NCBI GenBank assembly: GCA_036940085.1
Contig: JALLBK010000590.1
Coordinates: 1 to 26,755, forward strand
DNA length: 26,755 nt
Source of the DNA: Discostella pseudostelligera
Lineage: Eukaryota > Bacillariophyta > Thalassiosirophyceae > Thalassiosirales > Thalassiosiraceae
Direction: 5' to 3'
The notes under the pieces are model-generated. The model did no database searches. It worked only from the letters and a program-made list of their open reading frames with translations, and had not been told where the DNA came from. The translations under genes and the position numbers were made by a program. Of this stretch, positions 1 to 9,900 are shown piece by piece (within the stretch, counting starts at the first letter, position 1; each line of letters opens with the position of its first letter).

Positions 1-490
1 CTGTCGTCCGTCCCAGCTCGCTCTCGTAGCCCCACAATAAAGTAACTCTACGATAGGTTGATGTCCACAGATGTCCACTTTCCCGTCCCGCCACATCTCT
101 TCCCGCCATTTTAACTGTGACCCTACTGCGACTCACTATGACCGCAACACGCATCGATCGGTCATCGGCGACATCGACCCCATTCGACCATGATGAATGT
201 ACCGACGCATCTTGAGTGACTATTGGACATTCGTCGTGTGCATCACCGCAGTATCAATTGAACATTCTTCGAGCGGGCGAGTCAAGAGCGAGGGCGAGGT
301 GTAAGGGCTGTTGGTCGGTGGTGGTGGAAAGACTCATTCGCACCAAGTGAAGTGGCGGGACGGCGTCGGCGTAGGCGTCGGTGCCGCGTAGTAGTTGTGA
401 AGGGGTGAGAGTTGAGATTGAGAGACCTTGCCCTTCGACACTGCCACCGGTGCCACAACGAGATTGGAATTCCATCGTAACTTATTTAGA
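1..490. promoter_or_regulatory. Upstream region of the ankyrin/HEAT gene
   Basis: No coding region is supported here. The stretch holds TTCCCGCCA at 100-108, a one-mismatch copy at 85-93 and TGGCGGGAC at 353-361. These match the E2F-type element found upstream of several other genes in the window. The open frame of the downstream gene extends back to 428 but without an ATG before 491, so this part is read as 5' leader. Promoter assignment is inference from position and motif. Confidence 0.45.
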
Positions 491-3400
491 ATGGGTGGCT
501 CCTTGTCAACATCAACAATACGATGGACCCCCTCTTCCACCTTTGTTGGTGCAGTTGGTGGTGGCGGTGACCACAACCACCATAATAATCACCACGAGCA
601 GCAGGGGGGCAAGAATGACAATGACAATCCGCAACCAGTAGGAGAACAGCAACCGAATGAGCAGCAGCAGCAGCGGCGATATCCCTTTCGTAAATCCATG
701 TCGTATCCTCCTCCACTGAATAACTCCCAACTCCAGCGGGGGGGAAGACAACATGAACGACAGACTTCCCCCTCCTCCAACAGTTCCAATACTACGTCTA
801 ACATGACTTCGTCTTACTACAATAGTGATGATGACTATTATGATTCTTACTATGATCACCCTCCTCATCATCGCCATCACAATCATGAAGAGTATACTTT
901 TGACGAGCGGGGAGGAAGAGGTGGGGCTACTACCACTACTACTGGAATGATGGAAACCATGATGAAATCCATGAGTGTGTCATCCTCATCAACATCCATC
1001 TCCACCTCGGGACGACGGGGGAGCGATCATGCTGGCTCATCGGGGATATTAATGGGGGTCAATCCCCCTCCGTTGTATGAGGCTTGTTTGGTCGGACGAT
1101 GGATGGAGGTGTTGCAAATTTGTGGTGCAACTACTACCACCTCGGTTGTAGGCGCTGCAAGTGGTGGTAGTGCTGCTGCTGCTGCTGCTAGTTCGACAGA
1201 GGGTCATGAGGTCGAGGAGGATGGTCATGGTGCAATATCCACTGCAATAACGACGACTATGGTTACTGGAATCGGGGGAAGACACAATGAAAGTGTTGAT
1301 GATGCAGATAGCAGTATTCATCCAGCACCCACTGCCTCCACTGCGGAATGTTCGTCCAGCGAAGAGGGAGGAGGCTCGCCATCCTCTCTTAACCAACCAC
1401 AACAGCAAGAAGTAGTCGACAGAAACGGAGAAGATGCTGGAGGTGACGAAGTTGATGACATTCTCCTTTCCACCACCACTACTTCCTCGTCAACTCCCTC
1501 CTCCATCATCCCATGTCTCCAAGCCCGTTACTCCGATCGACGTCGCAATACCCCCCTCCATCTAGCATGTCGTCGTCAACCACCCCCCGAGGTTATCCGT
1601 GCCTTATTGGATCACAGCCCCGCCGAGGCGGCACGTCGACGTACCTCCGATGGGCAAACACCACTTCACTTCGCGGCCTATTGTGGTGCCGGCGTTGAGG
1701 TAGTGAGCATATTAGTCGAGCGGATGAAGATGGATGCCGAGTCGGTAAAGCTGCAGCAGGCCCAGGAGGAAGCTGCAAAGACAAAAACTTCGTCTCTTCT
1801 ATCACCGCTACCACCACATGTCCCACCCACACGATTATTCGATCGTCGACATCGCACTCCCCTTCACTGTGCACTCTCTGGTTTTCGCTCACTGGAACGT
1901 CCGCTCGTGGTACGCAAATTATTATCGGCCGATCCAGCCTCGTCGACATTGTGTGATGAACGGGGTAGAACACCATTAAGTTTACTCTTTGATGATTATG
2001 CCGAGGAAGTTATGGAGGCATTGGAGGAGGATGTGTCGGCAGCGGAGGCACGAGATCGTACCCTTCGCAAGGGTGGAGAATTGCATGAATGTTGGAAGAT
2101 GTTGCGGGTGTTGTTGCGTGCGGCGTATCAGGGGACTGTTTGTGAGGATGAGACCGAAGAGGAGGAGGAGGATGAACGAGGTAGCAACAGGGGGGACAAT
2201 AACAAGAAAGAGAATGCATCGCCAGCAATATTACGTCCACCACCCCAAGATAGAACTTATCCCAGTGGTAGTAGTGCTGCTGCTGCAAGACGGCGACAGA
2301 AGCAGCAACCTACGCAAGAGAGTGCTATGGAAATGTATGACCGAAAGCATTTCTCCATGGTGCATGCCGTGGCGGGGGTATGGGAGTGTCCTGCGCCATT
2401 GTCCAGGCTAGTTCTAAAGTGCCTGTGTCATAGCCATGACGATGACACTGGCAGCGATGCTTGTGACGCGGCATCAGAGGAACGGGATCAATCTATCAAA
2501 GTTATCATGGATGCCGTCGCACCGTCGATTGTCTATGTCGCCGAAGGGGGGGGTGCATCGTCCCTCACAAGGAAGGGTAGGTCTGCGGGCAGTGGTGACA
2601 AACAAAAGCATGAGATCATTCGCCAACCAGACGAGGAGAACATGAGACTGCCCCTCCATATTGCCGTGTGTGCTCGACCGCAATGTCGTGAAGGCTACTC
2701 GGTTCGTTTGAAGGTTTGGCTTTCCTCCACGCCCGAGGTCTTGCGCGTTGTGGGCGGAGACAAAGAGAGACGACCTTCCGCTGGCATGAGCGTAATGTCG
2801 GGCATTACCGCAGAAAGTTTGCTCACATCGGATGATAGAGGCAGGTCGACATTGACGGCAGCATCGAGATCAAGAGGGGGTGGTCGGTCTGGTGGTGGGC
2901 GAGTTTATAATCCTCGATTCGGACGTAGTCCCTCGAGGGATAGTGTCGCTGCTTACTCATCGTACACATCGTCTCTTCATGGTCTTGGTGGCAGTTCAGT
3001 TAGCAGCAGCTCCAAGGGAGGAGGAGGAAGCGGCTTCATTTACCGCTCCGTATCGAATTCGTCACTATCTGCAGATATGGCGCGAGAGCCATTCCTTCAG
3101 CATACGATAGTACAAGACATATTAAACCTGTATCCCAAGGCCGCGTCGATTGTGGATAATCAAACCGGCAAGTTGCCAATAGTATTGGCAATTGAGCATG
3201 GCAAATCGTGGGAAATGGCCGTGGGTCCATTACTTGAGGCATTTTCAACCCCCTTCGGCGGTGGAGGCGATGGTGGTATGGCATTGCCCGATGGTAGTTC
3301 CAAGGCGCAGGCGCATCGCGATGCGCTGGAGGCCGCATTGTTCACGGCATTGAACAGTCCCGAGTCCGTCGTCCGGGAGGAGTCGATACGTACTGCGGGG

Positions 3401-4582
3401 AAATTGGCAGAGTGGGGTGGAGTGTATGGAATGACGGGCAGTTTGGATGGGATAATTAGCGGATGGTTGGATGCCATGCAACAAAATAATGGGCTCGGTT
3501 ACGGAGGAGGTGGTGCGCTGGGAACATCATCGACAGCGCCTACTACGCCTGAGGGAATAATTGTCGATCCTGGAGCAGCGAGTACTCTGTTGGGGGTTGA
3601 TTGTCTCCTTTCACAGTCGTCATATTTGACCGCCGTCGCTGAAGTAGTATGCCACTCACGTCCTGAATCCGTATCCGATAGAGTCGCGAGGCTTTGCCTT
3701 GATGTCGGCAGGGAACATCTTTTTTCCAAAAATGAGTCTGTGAGGGAAGCCGCGGCTCGCGTTCTTGGCAACACCTTGAATACCGTGGGCGATGCCGACG
3801 ATTCATCAAATATCATGAGGGAGGTGGTGTTAAACATGGGAAACGATGAGGGCAGCGCGTCCTCCGCTGCATCAACTGTCTGGGGAGGAGGAGGTGGCCG
3901 TACAAGTGACAATATTGCGACAAAGCATGGGAAATTGCTCGCGTGCAGCTCCATTTTATCAACGCAATGGGGATCTGAGCTCATGTCCGATCCGGATATT
4001 TGTGATGCAATTATTGCCTTGATTCATGCGTGCGTGAAGGACAAGAATAATTTTGTTCGAAGTGCTGCCTATCATGTAGTTGGGCCAATATTGGGAAAGA
4101 GCAACTTTCCGGATGCAAATGGAGTCAGCGCAACAACCATCACATTGAAAGAGCTGCGTAGTGACATATTAAAGGGCACACGCGTGTCTGAAGATGTAGC
4201 TGTCCAACTGGCTTTGGCTCACGGGCTAACTTCTGCGTCAAGAATGCATCCTAATCTATTCCTCTGCAAGGCGGGAATGCCAATCCTGGACGCGGCACTA
4301 ATGGTAGCTATGTCATCCTCTTTGGTGCGTAGTGTCAATGTACAAAAGGCATTTCAGATTTTCTTATGGGTGGCTTTGCAAATGGGTAGTCATCAGCGAA
4401 ATTATACCATCAATAAGACGATGGAGCGTATTGGAGGTGGGCATGTTGATGGTGTCGATCTCATGTCGCCAGGTCTTGAAAAGTACATTGCGCTTGCCGA
4501 GGGTGAGAATGGGAGGATCATGTTAAAGTTCGTTACGCAGACCCTTGCAAAGATCGAGGACCTGGATAATGACCAAGTCTGA
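491..4582 (+). CDS. Ankyrin-repeat and HEAT-repeat protein, 1363 aa
   Basis: A single long exon. The first in-frame ATG is at 491 and gives MGGSLS, which fits an N-myristoylation signal (Gly2, Ser6). Residues 1-340 are low complexity (His/Asn/Gln/Ser/Thr). Ankyrin repeats are seen as TPLHLAC (about 351), TPLHFAAYC (about 390), TPLHCAL (about 456) and TPLSLLF (about 494), with degenerate copies LPLHIAV (about 720) and LPIVLAI (about 895). From about 950 to 1356 the sequence is helical and HEAT-like: repeated V-R-E/S-A-A segments such as ESVREAAARVLG and NFVRSAAYHVVG. By eye the last 150 residues resemble the C-terminal tail of GCN1, the ribosome-associated activator of GCN2, but this is weak. 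The role is unknown; both repeat types bind proteins. No catalytic domain is visible. The gene is convergent with the next one. Confidence 0.85.
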   Translation: MGGSLSTSTIRWTPSSTFVGAVGGGGDHNHHNNHHEQQGGKNDNDNPQPVGEQQPNEQQQQRRYPFRKSMSYPPPLNNSQLQRGGRQHERQTSPSSNSSNTTSNMTSSYYNSDDDYYDSYYDHPPHHRHHNHEEYTFDERGGRGGATTTTTGMMETMMKSMSVSSSSTSISTSGRRGSDHAGSSGILMGVNPPPLYEACLVGRWMEVLQICGATTTTSVVGAASGGSAAAAAASSTEGHEVEEDGHGAISTAITTTMVTGIGGRHNESVDDADSSIHPAPTASTAECSSSEEGGGSPSSLNQPQQQEVVDRNGEDAGGDEVDDILLSTTTTSSSTPSSIIPCLQARYSDRRRNTPLHLACRRQPPPEVIRALLDHSPAEAARRRTSDGQTPLHFAAYCGAGVEVVSILVERMKMDAESVKLQQAQEEAAKTKTSSLLSPLPPHVPPTRLFDRRHRTPLHCALSGFRSLERPLVVRKLLSADPASSTLCDERGRTPLSLLFDDYAEEVMEALEEDVSAAEARDRTLRKGGELHECWKMLRVLLRAAYQGTVCEDETEEEEEDERGSNRGDNNKKENASPAILRPPPQDRTYPSGSSAAAARRRQKQQPTQESAMEMYDRKHFSMVHAVAGVWECPAPLSRLVLKCLCHSHDDDTGSDACDAASEERDQSIKVIMDAVAPSIVYVAEGGGASSLTRKGRSAGSGDKQKHEIIRQPDEENMRLPLHIAVCARPQCREGYSVRLKVWLSSTPEVLRVVGGDKERRPSAGMSVMSGITAESLLTSDDRGRSTLTAASRSRGGGRSGGGRVYNPRFGRSPSRDSVAAYSSYTSSLHGLGGSSVSSSSKGGGGSGFIYRSVSNSSLSADMAREPFLQHTIVQDILNLYPKAASIVDNQTGKLPIVLAIEHGKSWEMAVGPLLEAFSTPFGGGGDGGMALPDGSSKAQAHRDALEAALFTALNSPESVVREESIRTAGKLAEWGGVYGMTGSLDGIISGWLDAMQQNNGLGYGGGGALGTSSTAPTTPEGIIVDPGAASTLLGVDCLLSQSSYLTAVAEVVCHSRPESVSDRVARLCLDVGREHLFSKNESVREAAARVLGNTLNTVGDADDSSNIMREVVLNMGNDEGSASSAASTVWGGGGGRTSDNIATKHGKLLACSSILSTQWGSELMSDPDICDAIIALIHACVKDKNNFVRSAAYHVVGPILGKSNFPDANGVSATTITLKELRSDILKGTRVSEDVAVQLALAHGLTSASRMHPNLFLCKAGMPILDAALMVAMSSSLVRSVNVQKAFQIFLWVALQMGSHQRNYTINKTMERIGGGHVDGVDLMSPGLEKYIALAEGENGRIMLKFVTQTLAKIEDLDNDQV

Positions 4583-4753
4583 CCAAGGAGGGAGTGCCAG
4601 ATTTCAGCTAGGTGTCGAACAATTCGCCTTATTCCATATGTACTTCCTAAAGTAATAGATGTTGTTTTAATGTGCGGAATGAACAGCTGATGCCTAGTGG
4701 AAAGATATTGTAACCTTCATCTCATGATGCACTCCACCACAACAGCAAATGAT

Positions 4754-4759
4754 AATAAA
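4754..4759 (+). terminator. Poly(A) signal AATAAA of the ankyrin/HEAT gene
   Basis: AATAAA lies 172 bp after the stop codon at 4582, in the 241-bp gap between two convergent genes. It is the only canonical hexamer I see in the gap on this strand. Confidence 0.4.
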
Positions 4760-4823
4760 AACAAGGACAGGTGGAATAATCAAGCTTGTAAGCCATTATA
4801 TCGAGTATCACAGAGTTACAGTT

Positions 4824-6261
4824 CTAATTAACATCCGTCGTACTCTTCAAACTCTCTCGTTCAATTCTCTCCAACTCTATTCTCAAAGCATCTCTTAGTT
4901 CCGAACTATTTAGTATGTTCCAGTGGTCACTATCAACTGCGACATATCGACTCGCGATGCCCATCCTATTCAATAATTCACTATACTTGGGTGAACTAAA
5001 GAATGTATCGAGCCAGTTCAATCCAAACATTTCCTTTTGACATCCCAGGAAGGTATGAGGAATGCGTGGACTTTTGTCATGGGTGTGAAGAGGTGAAGGA
5101 ATCGTATGTGCAACGTGATGACCGAACACTGCCTTAACAACTTGATTGGTCAGCCAAGTGGGAGGAGGAGGAGATTTCGAGGACGGAATTATTGCTGACA
5201 CTTCATTCAACGGCTGGCGAGATTCATCTAATAGCGTCGAATCTGACTCAGATGATGGCAGCGATGGCATAGACGGAGATGATGATAAAGACGATACCTG
5301 TTTCAGGTATGGTACCTCATCGTGGTGAGCTTTCGTCGACAGAACCGGTGAAATGTACAACATGGAATCACAATGAATGTTCGGTTCTGGTAGGTTCCGA
5401 GCAGTCCACATTGTCGAGTTCTGAGCCACCGTCGCCGCCACATGTCCGCCGGAACTATATCCACCAAATATGAATGGTCTCCGGTTCGTTGTTGCATTTT
5501 TTTGGACTTGTGTCGAAGTGTAAGAAGTGCGGTGAGTGAGGTCGAGACGACCCTCATTAGCATTCAACCAGGCAAGTGCATCCAACACATCATTTTGCAT
5601 ATCGTCAAAAGAGGCAGCTCCGACTCCCGCGAGCTCAATCAAGAAAAAACCAGCGGCAGACGCCAAAAGAAACACTTCCTTCTGTCCCAAAACCATCAGA
5701 TCTTCGAATGTAGCCCATGTTCGATCATCAATTAAAGCATGAGCGAGCGCCATAAGTAGAGCAACCATGACGATAATATAGACTAGTGTCAAAAGAGAGA
5801 GCGACTTCATGAATGACCCCCGATGGCGAATCTGTGAGTGTGTGGTATTTTTCAGTTGTGCAGTACAATACAATATGTAACATGTGAGGGATCGATGCAA
5901 ATGCAAAGGTACACATCATGTGGAGTTGGATTTTGAAGTTGTCGACTACATCATGCCAAATGAAACTTACGCAAACGCACACATATCCTAATTCTGCCAC
6001 AGCCTTTGGTCCGCTCGAATTCCACCAGGAAGTTCCTGAATAAAGGATGGATCGATGACCAAGCCAGGCAGATCCAACGACGAGCGCAACAATCGGCGGT
6101 GGTGACGAAGATTGCTTCCTTGCTGCATTCGTTACTGGCCGATAAATATCGAGACTCTGTTCAAAGACTTTATTGGTAGTATAATAGTATCGCTCGGGTT
6201 GCACTCCTCGACGAGAGGGTAGGCCATGAAAGGCATCGGATAGGAGAGTCAGAAACACCAT
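4824..6261 (-). CDS. Alpha/beta hydrolase, prenylcysteine methylesterase (CE10)-like, with two membrane segments, 432 aa
   Basis: Two exons: 6261-5971 and 5831-4824, split by a 139-bp intron (donor GTAAGT, acceptor CACAG, phase 0). Joining them gives the hydrolase order: an N-terminal LDIYRP segment (about 39-44), the oxyanion strand VVGSAW where relatives have H/TGGAW, AELGYVCVC followed by RHRG, then the nucleophile elbow GYSSG with Ser223, and a likely catalytic His in DSDHWNIL near the C-terminus. Between the RHRG loop and the SFDDM helix there is an inserted block of about 65 residues holding two hydrophobic helices (about 108-131 and 150-170), so the enzyme is probably membrane-bound. 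The substrate is a carboxyl ester, possibly prenylcysteine methyl ester, but this is family inference. The start at 6261 is chosen because homology begins just after it; an upstream in-frame stretch is a translated repeat. It is divergent from the GT2 gene. Confidence 0.82.
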
Positions 6262-6365
6262 GGTCCATGATGAATGATGAATGGGATTGGTATCATAGTG
6301 AGAAGTGGGTCGTCGTCGGTGTTCGGTGTCGGCTGTCGGCGCCAGTGGCGGCAGCGACCAGCGAC

Positions 6366-6396
<31 letters not shown>

Positions 6397-6736
6397 AGCC
6401 ATTACGATGCCAGGAAAATGGCGGGAACAATTCGACACGCCTGTGCACCCTGTCCGTGGTGCACGCGTGCGTGGCGAAAAATTTCTGGCGGGAACACCTC
6501 AATCTCCAATCTCCTTCAATGACGTGGCGAGAAATACTTTTTGGCGGGAAGAGGTTCTAGGTGGAGGTGAGAAACTGGCGGGAACAAACCAATCGCCTAC
6601 CATATCATACCGCACCCACCAACACCTAAGCACGGCCAGGCCGTGATCAAGGTCACCCATGGCACCCTACACCTACACACCTCTACACACCAGCCACTGA
6701 CCTCGATCACTCCACTTCATAATTCTAATCCAGAGA
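6262..6736. promoter_or_regulatory. Divergent promoter region with four E2F-like elements
   Basis: This stretch separates two divergent start codons. It carries exact TGGCGGGAA at 6419-6427, 6486-6494, 6542-6550 and 6576-6584, all in the same orientation, plus near copies at 6472 (TGGCGAAAA) and 6525 (TGGCGAGAA). There is a CCAAT at 6589, a GTGCACC/GGTGCAC inverted repeat at 6443-6464, and a palindrome CACGGCC-A-GGCCGTG at 6631-6645. E2F/DP factors bind TTTCCCGC-type sites in plants, animals and algae; binding here is inference. Confidence 0.6.
6367..6396. repeat. (GAC)10 microsatellite
   Basis: Ten perfect GAC units (30 bp) lie in the leader of the alpha/beta hydrolase gene. On the minus strand they are in frame with that gene and would encode a Val run if an upstream start were used, which I do not favour. 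Confidence 0.9.
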
Positions 6737-8536
6737 ATGATTGTTGTCAAGGTGGATGTCATCACTGCAATCTACAATGCCGCGACTACCATTGAGGAGA
6801 CTGTACGATCGGCGATGCACCAAGAGATTCCACCCAATTTGATTCATCGTCTGTTGCTGCAACTGGCAGCGGTGTTGTCGACGAATAATACCCAACAACG
6901 ACGGCGGATACACTTGGATATTTGCGTTTGCTGTTACGACGATGCATCGACGGATAATAGTATGGCGGTGATTTCTTCATTGGAAAAGGTAACAAAGTGG
7001 AAAAGTTCATCATCTGACACAAATAAAGATACTGACAGTGAGATTGGTACAATTCGAACGAGATTACTCATTGGCAGTGCACCGGTCGGGACATCATCGC
7101 GAGGGGCAGGTTATGCACGAAACCAAGCCGTTAAGCTTCGTGATGAGAACGATAGAGAGAATGGTACAAATCACGGCACGGAAAGACAAGACCATGAACA
7201 ACAACTTCATTTCCTATGCATATTAGACAGCGACGATATCATGCATTCGACACGAATTGCAGAGCAGACATGTGCCATGCTGTCGCTAGGTGCAGAACAA
7301 CGTGAAAAAACGTTGATGGGTTGTCAATTTGATAGAATACCCAAGGATTCCACGCATCACTACTCCCAGTGGGCTAATTCATTACCCGATGAGCGATTGT
7401 ATTTGGAGAAATTTCGGGAATGCACGTTGGTAAGAAGAGGCAACTGTTAAAAGAACATAAACGGATGGAAGTTATTGTCACATCGAATATCCCTCATCGA
7501 CTTTCATTTTGCAAATGACAAGCAGATACAACCTACATGGTTCCTCTCAAAAGCTTGGTTTGAACGTATTGGAGGATATCTGGAAGCACCAACATTAGAC
7601 GATGATTTGGTACCATCGAAACGGCCCAAATTATGTCCCGAGAGTCTGAAATCCGACGATGACAATGTTTTGTCAGATCTGGATATCAATGGATCCAGTA
7701 GTAATTCATACCGCTTAGTTCATCCATCGGAAGTATTAGATTCAACAATAATCAATGATGTACAACCATGCGAGAAGAGGAAACTGAGTGCATGCCATGA
7801 AAAAGCAATCAATACCCTTCGCTTGGCTGAAGACACGAGATTTTTCTATGCACACTTACACGCTGGAGGACGGTTATATCTTCATCGAACTCCTACACCG
7901 TTGCTTTCATACCGACATCGAGCTGGAATGTCACAGAGCTCGAGCACGCCACGGAAATTACTGTTGAAACTGCGCGCCAAGGCGTGGGAAGACTTGATAT
8001 TTTACAGTACAAAGTCTGGCGAAGCATGCGACAATACAATATGGTCAGGAGGTTTCGTCATTTGGGGGGCAGGCCGGGATGGAAAGGACTTTCTTAAAGC
8101 GCTAAGCCCACCGGTTGCATCCAAAGTTATATGCTTCGTAGATGTGGACCAAAAGAAGATTGAAACAACCAAGTGGTATGAAAATCCTACGTTGGGTAAT
8201 AGAAGAATACCAATCTTACACTTTTCGGTTTTAGCAAAGAGGGATGTCAGTGGAGAAGTCAAGTTTGGGCATATTGACAAGAAGAGATGCGGAGAAGATC
8301 AATTCAGCCTGGTATCAGTCCAGTGGATAGAAACAAACAATATTTGCAACCAAACGCCGAAGAATAACAAAAGCAGCAAGAACAAGAAATCAGACACATC
8401 ATCCATCGAACCGGAAGTTTTACAACAACTGCCTGTAGTTGTTAGCGTGGCGATGTATCGAAGTAATGGAGCACTCGAGAGTAATGTCGCATCAATCGGA
8501 AGAACTGAAGGGGTTGACTTATGGCACATAAGTTAA
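6737..8536 (+). CDS. GT2 glycosyltransferase, B3GNTL1/queuosine-tRNA galactosyltransferase-like, 567 aa
   Basis: Two exons, 6737-7429 and 7526-8536, separated by a 96-bp intron (donor GTAAGA, acceptor AAGCAG, phase 0) that removes an in-frame TAA at 7448. Residues 3-30 (VDVITAIYNAATTIEETVRSA) are the GT2 nucleotide-binding start, with CYDDAST at 66-72 and the metal-binding DxD as LDSDD (164-166). After the intron come PTWFLSKAWFERIGGY, a SYRHR motif, and the hallmark C-terminal module FVIWGAGRDGKDF...VICFVDVDQKKI...RRIPILHF, ending DLWHIS. This tail is specific to B3GNTL1, the vertebrate enzyme shown to galactosylate queuosine-34 of tRNA-Tyr. The protein is longer than the human one (361 aa) because of acidic/Ser-rich insertions at about 87-105, 135-155 and 255-300. 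Activity on tRNA in this organism is inference. Confidence 0.85.
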
Positions 8537-8634
8537 GAAATATCAGCTTACAACCACCAAAGACTACATATGCATTTGATTCTTGTCCGAACAGTAGTTC
8601 AGAGTACCATTCCTCCTCACAAAAGACATGCAAT

Positions 8635-9900
8635 TTAACTTCCGCCGCCAACATATGCCTCGTCAATAGGACCGCTGTCAGCTGCAGCCAACTTTTCTCC
8701 TTCCGATTGTCCGAGCAGTTTCACATACACATCCAGCAACACTCCATACGCATTTATTTTGTATTTGGAATCGTAGACGTATTGGCTGTTGATGGGCGCC
8801 CCAGGTCTATGACCGTGCGAGGAATCTAGTGCCCACTCGAGCCAAAGGGAGGCAGCCTTTTCTCGAGCTGACAGAACAACACCCACATTTTTGGCACTAT
8901 ATTATTGAAAGGTTGTGTCAAGGACAATAAGAGTATGAATCGCGTTGCATGATCACAATTATGTTCCGAAGTCAGAAACATGGTTACTTAAACACATCAC
9001 ATACCTCAAAGGCATAGTAACATCCAAAGTCAACGGACCCCGTGTTAACTTCTCCAACTCGGGCAACCTATCATCACCCAATCCAGGATTTTCCACCGCA
9101 CCTTCCAACTGTGACATAATATCCCCATAGAATTTTACGACATCCTCCGTTCCAAACTTTGACTCAAACTCTTTCCTTGCGCCTGAATACTCAAAAGACT
9201 TACGTCCCAAAGTATCCGGACCAGGATAGTTCCCATTGGCATCACGAAGATCATATGCACCGTATGCTCGTGGTCGAAAGTCCAGAAAGAAGTGGAGTGA
9301 CTCGCCATTATTCGTCACCACACACCGCGAAATGAGATGGGGGACATTCGTGAGGGGTCCATTAAAAATTGTTAAGCTCGACATTGTGTTGTCAATGGAT
9401 AAATCCGACATCCATGCAACATTGGCAGGTCCAGGTGCATCGTACGCATTCAAAGTCACGGAGTTGCCAGCGATGGTGAATTCTCCAGATGTTACACTGA
9501 GATCTGGCTTTACTACAAGATCGGGGATGGACAATTTGATTTTCTCAACGATTTGTGTTTGCGATACCTGCAGTGCGGATATGTCAGAGCTCGCAGCACC
9601 TGAAGGAGAAGCATTAGCGGTATTGGCTTGACCTCGAGACGAATCTAGCATCTCGGCTGCGACTCTATCCACCACCGTTGCATCGGCCGTCGGTAGGGGT
9701 AGTGTACTTCCTCCGGCCATTGCCGCCATTTGTGCCGAGTAGGCATCCATACCGCCTTTTGCATGAAGCTTGGTAACAACTGCTGCTCGGCAAAAGGATG
9801 GCATACCAACGCGAAATGCATCTGCATTGCTCCAGAGCAGGAGTAGGGCTGCTAAGGCTGAGAACTTGGTTGAAACCACCATTGTCATTACCCTCGCCAT
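8635..9900 (-). CDS. Plastid-targeted protein, red chlorophyll catabolite reductase-like, 385 aa
   Basis: Two exons, 9900-9005 and 8896-8635, joined across a 108-bp intron (donor GTATGT, acceptor ATATAG, phase 2). The N-terminus has a hydrophobic signal peptide (about 12-25) ending in ADAF at 26-29, the diatom-type cleavage site before a transit peptide (then RVG...CRAAVVTKL), so import across the plastid envelope membranes is predicted. The body contains VPHLISRC, a strand SLHFFLDFRPRAYGAYDLRD, a conserved GRKSFEYSGARKEFE segment, PLTLDVTMPLS and a C-terminal AREKAASLWLEWALD helix. The order of an 'LDFRPR' strand, an alpha-helical middle and a final W-L-E/D helix resembles RCC reductase, a ferredoxin-dependent bilin reductase relative. 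I recognise the family only tentatively; an unrelated plastid protein is possible. The gene ends only 98 bp from the convergent GT2 gene. Confidence 0.8.

Noticed and set aside
3499..3984. 161-codon open frame antisense to the HEAT region
   Set aside because: It is fully inside a conserved coding region on the other strand, Pro/Ser-rich, with no recognisable domain; a shadow frame.
6262..6438. In-frame N-terminal extension of the alpha/beta hydrolase with a poly-Val run
   Set aside because: The Val run is the (GAC)10 repeat read on the minus strand, homology begins after 6261, and the stretch overlaps promoter motifs.
7430..7471. 42-bp intron alternative in the GT2 gene (acceptor at 7471)
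   Set aside because: It is phase-compatible but shorter than every other intron here and adds a stretch absent from B3GNTL1; the 96-bp intron ending at 7525 has a better CAG acceptor and gives a direct join to PTWF.
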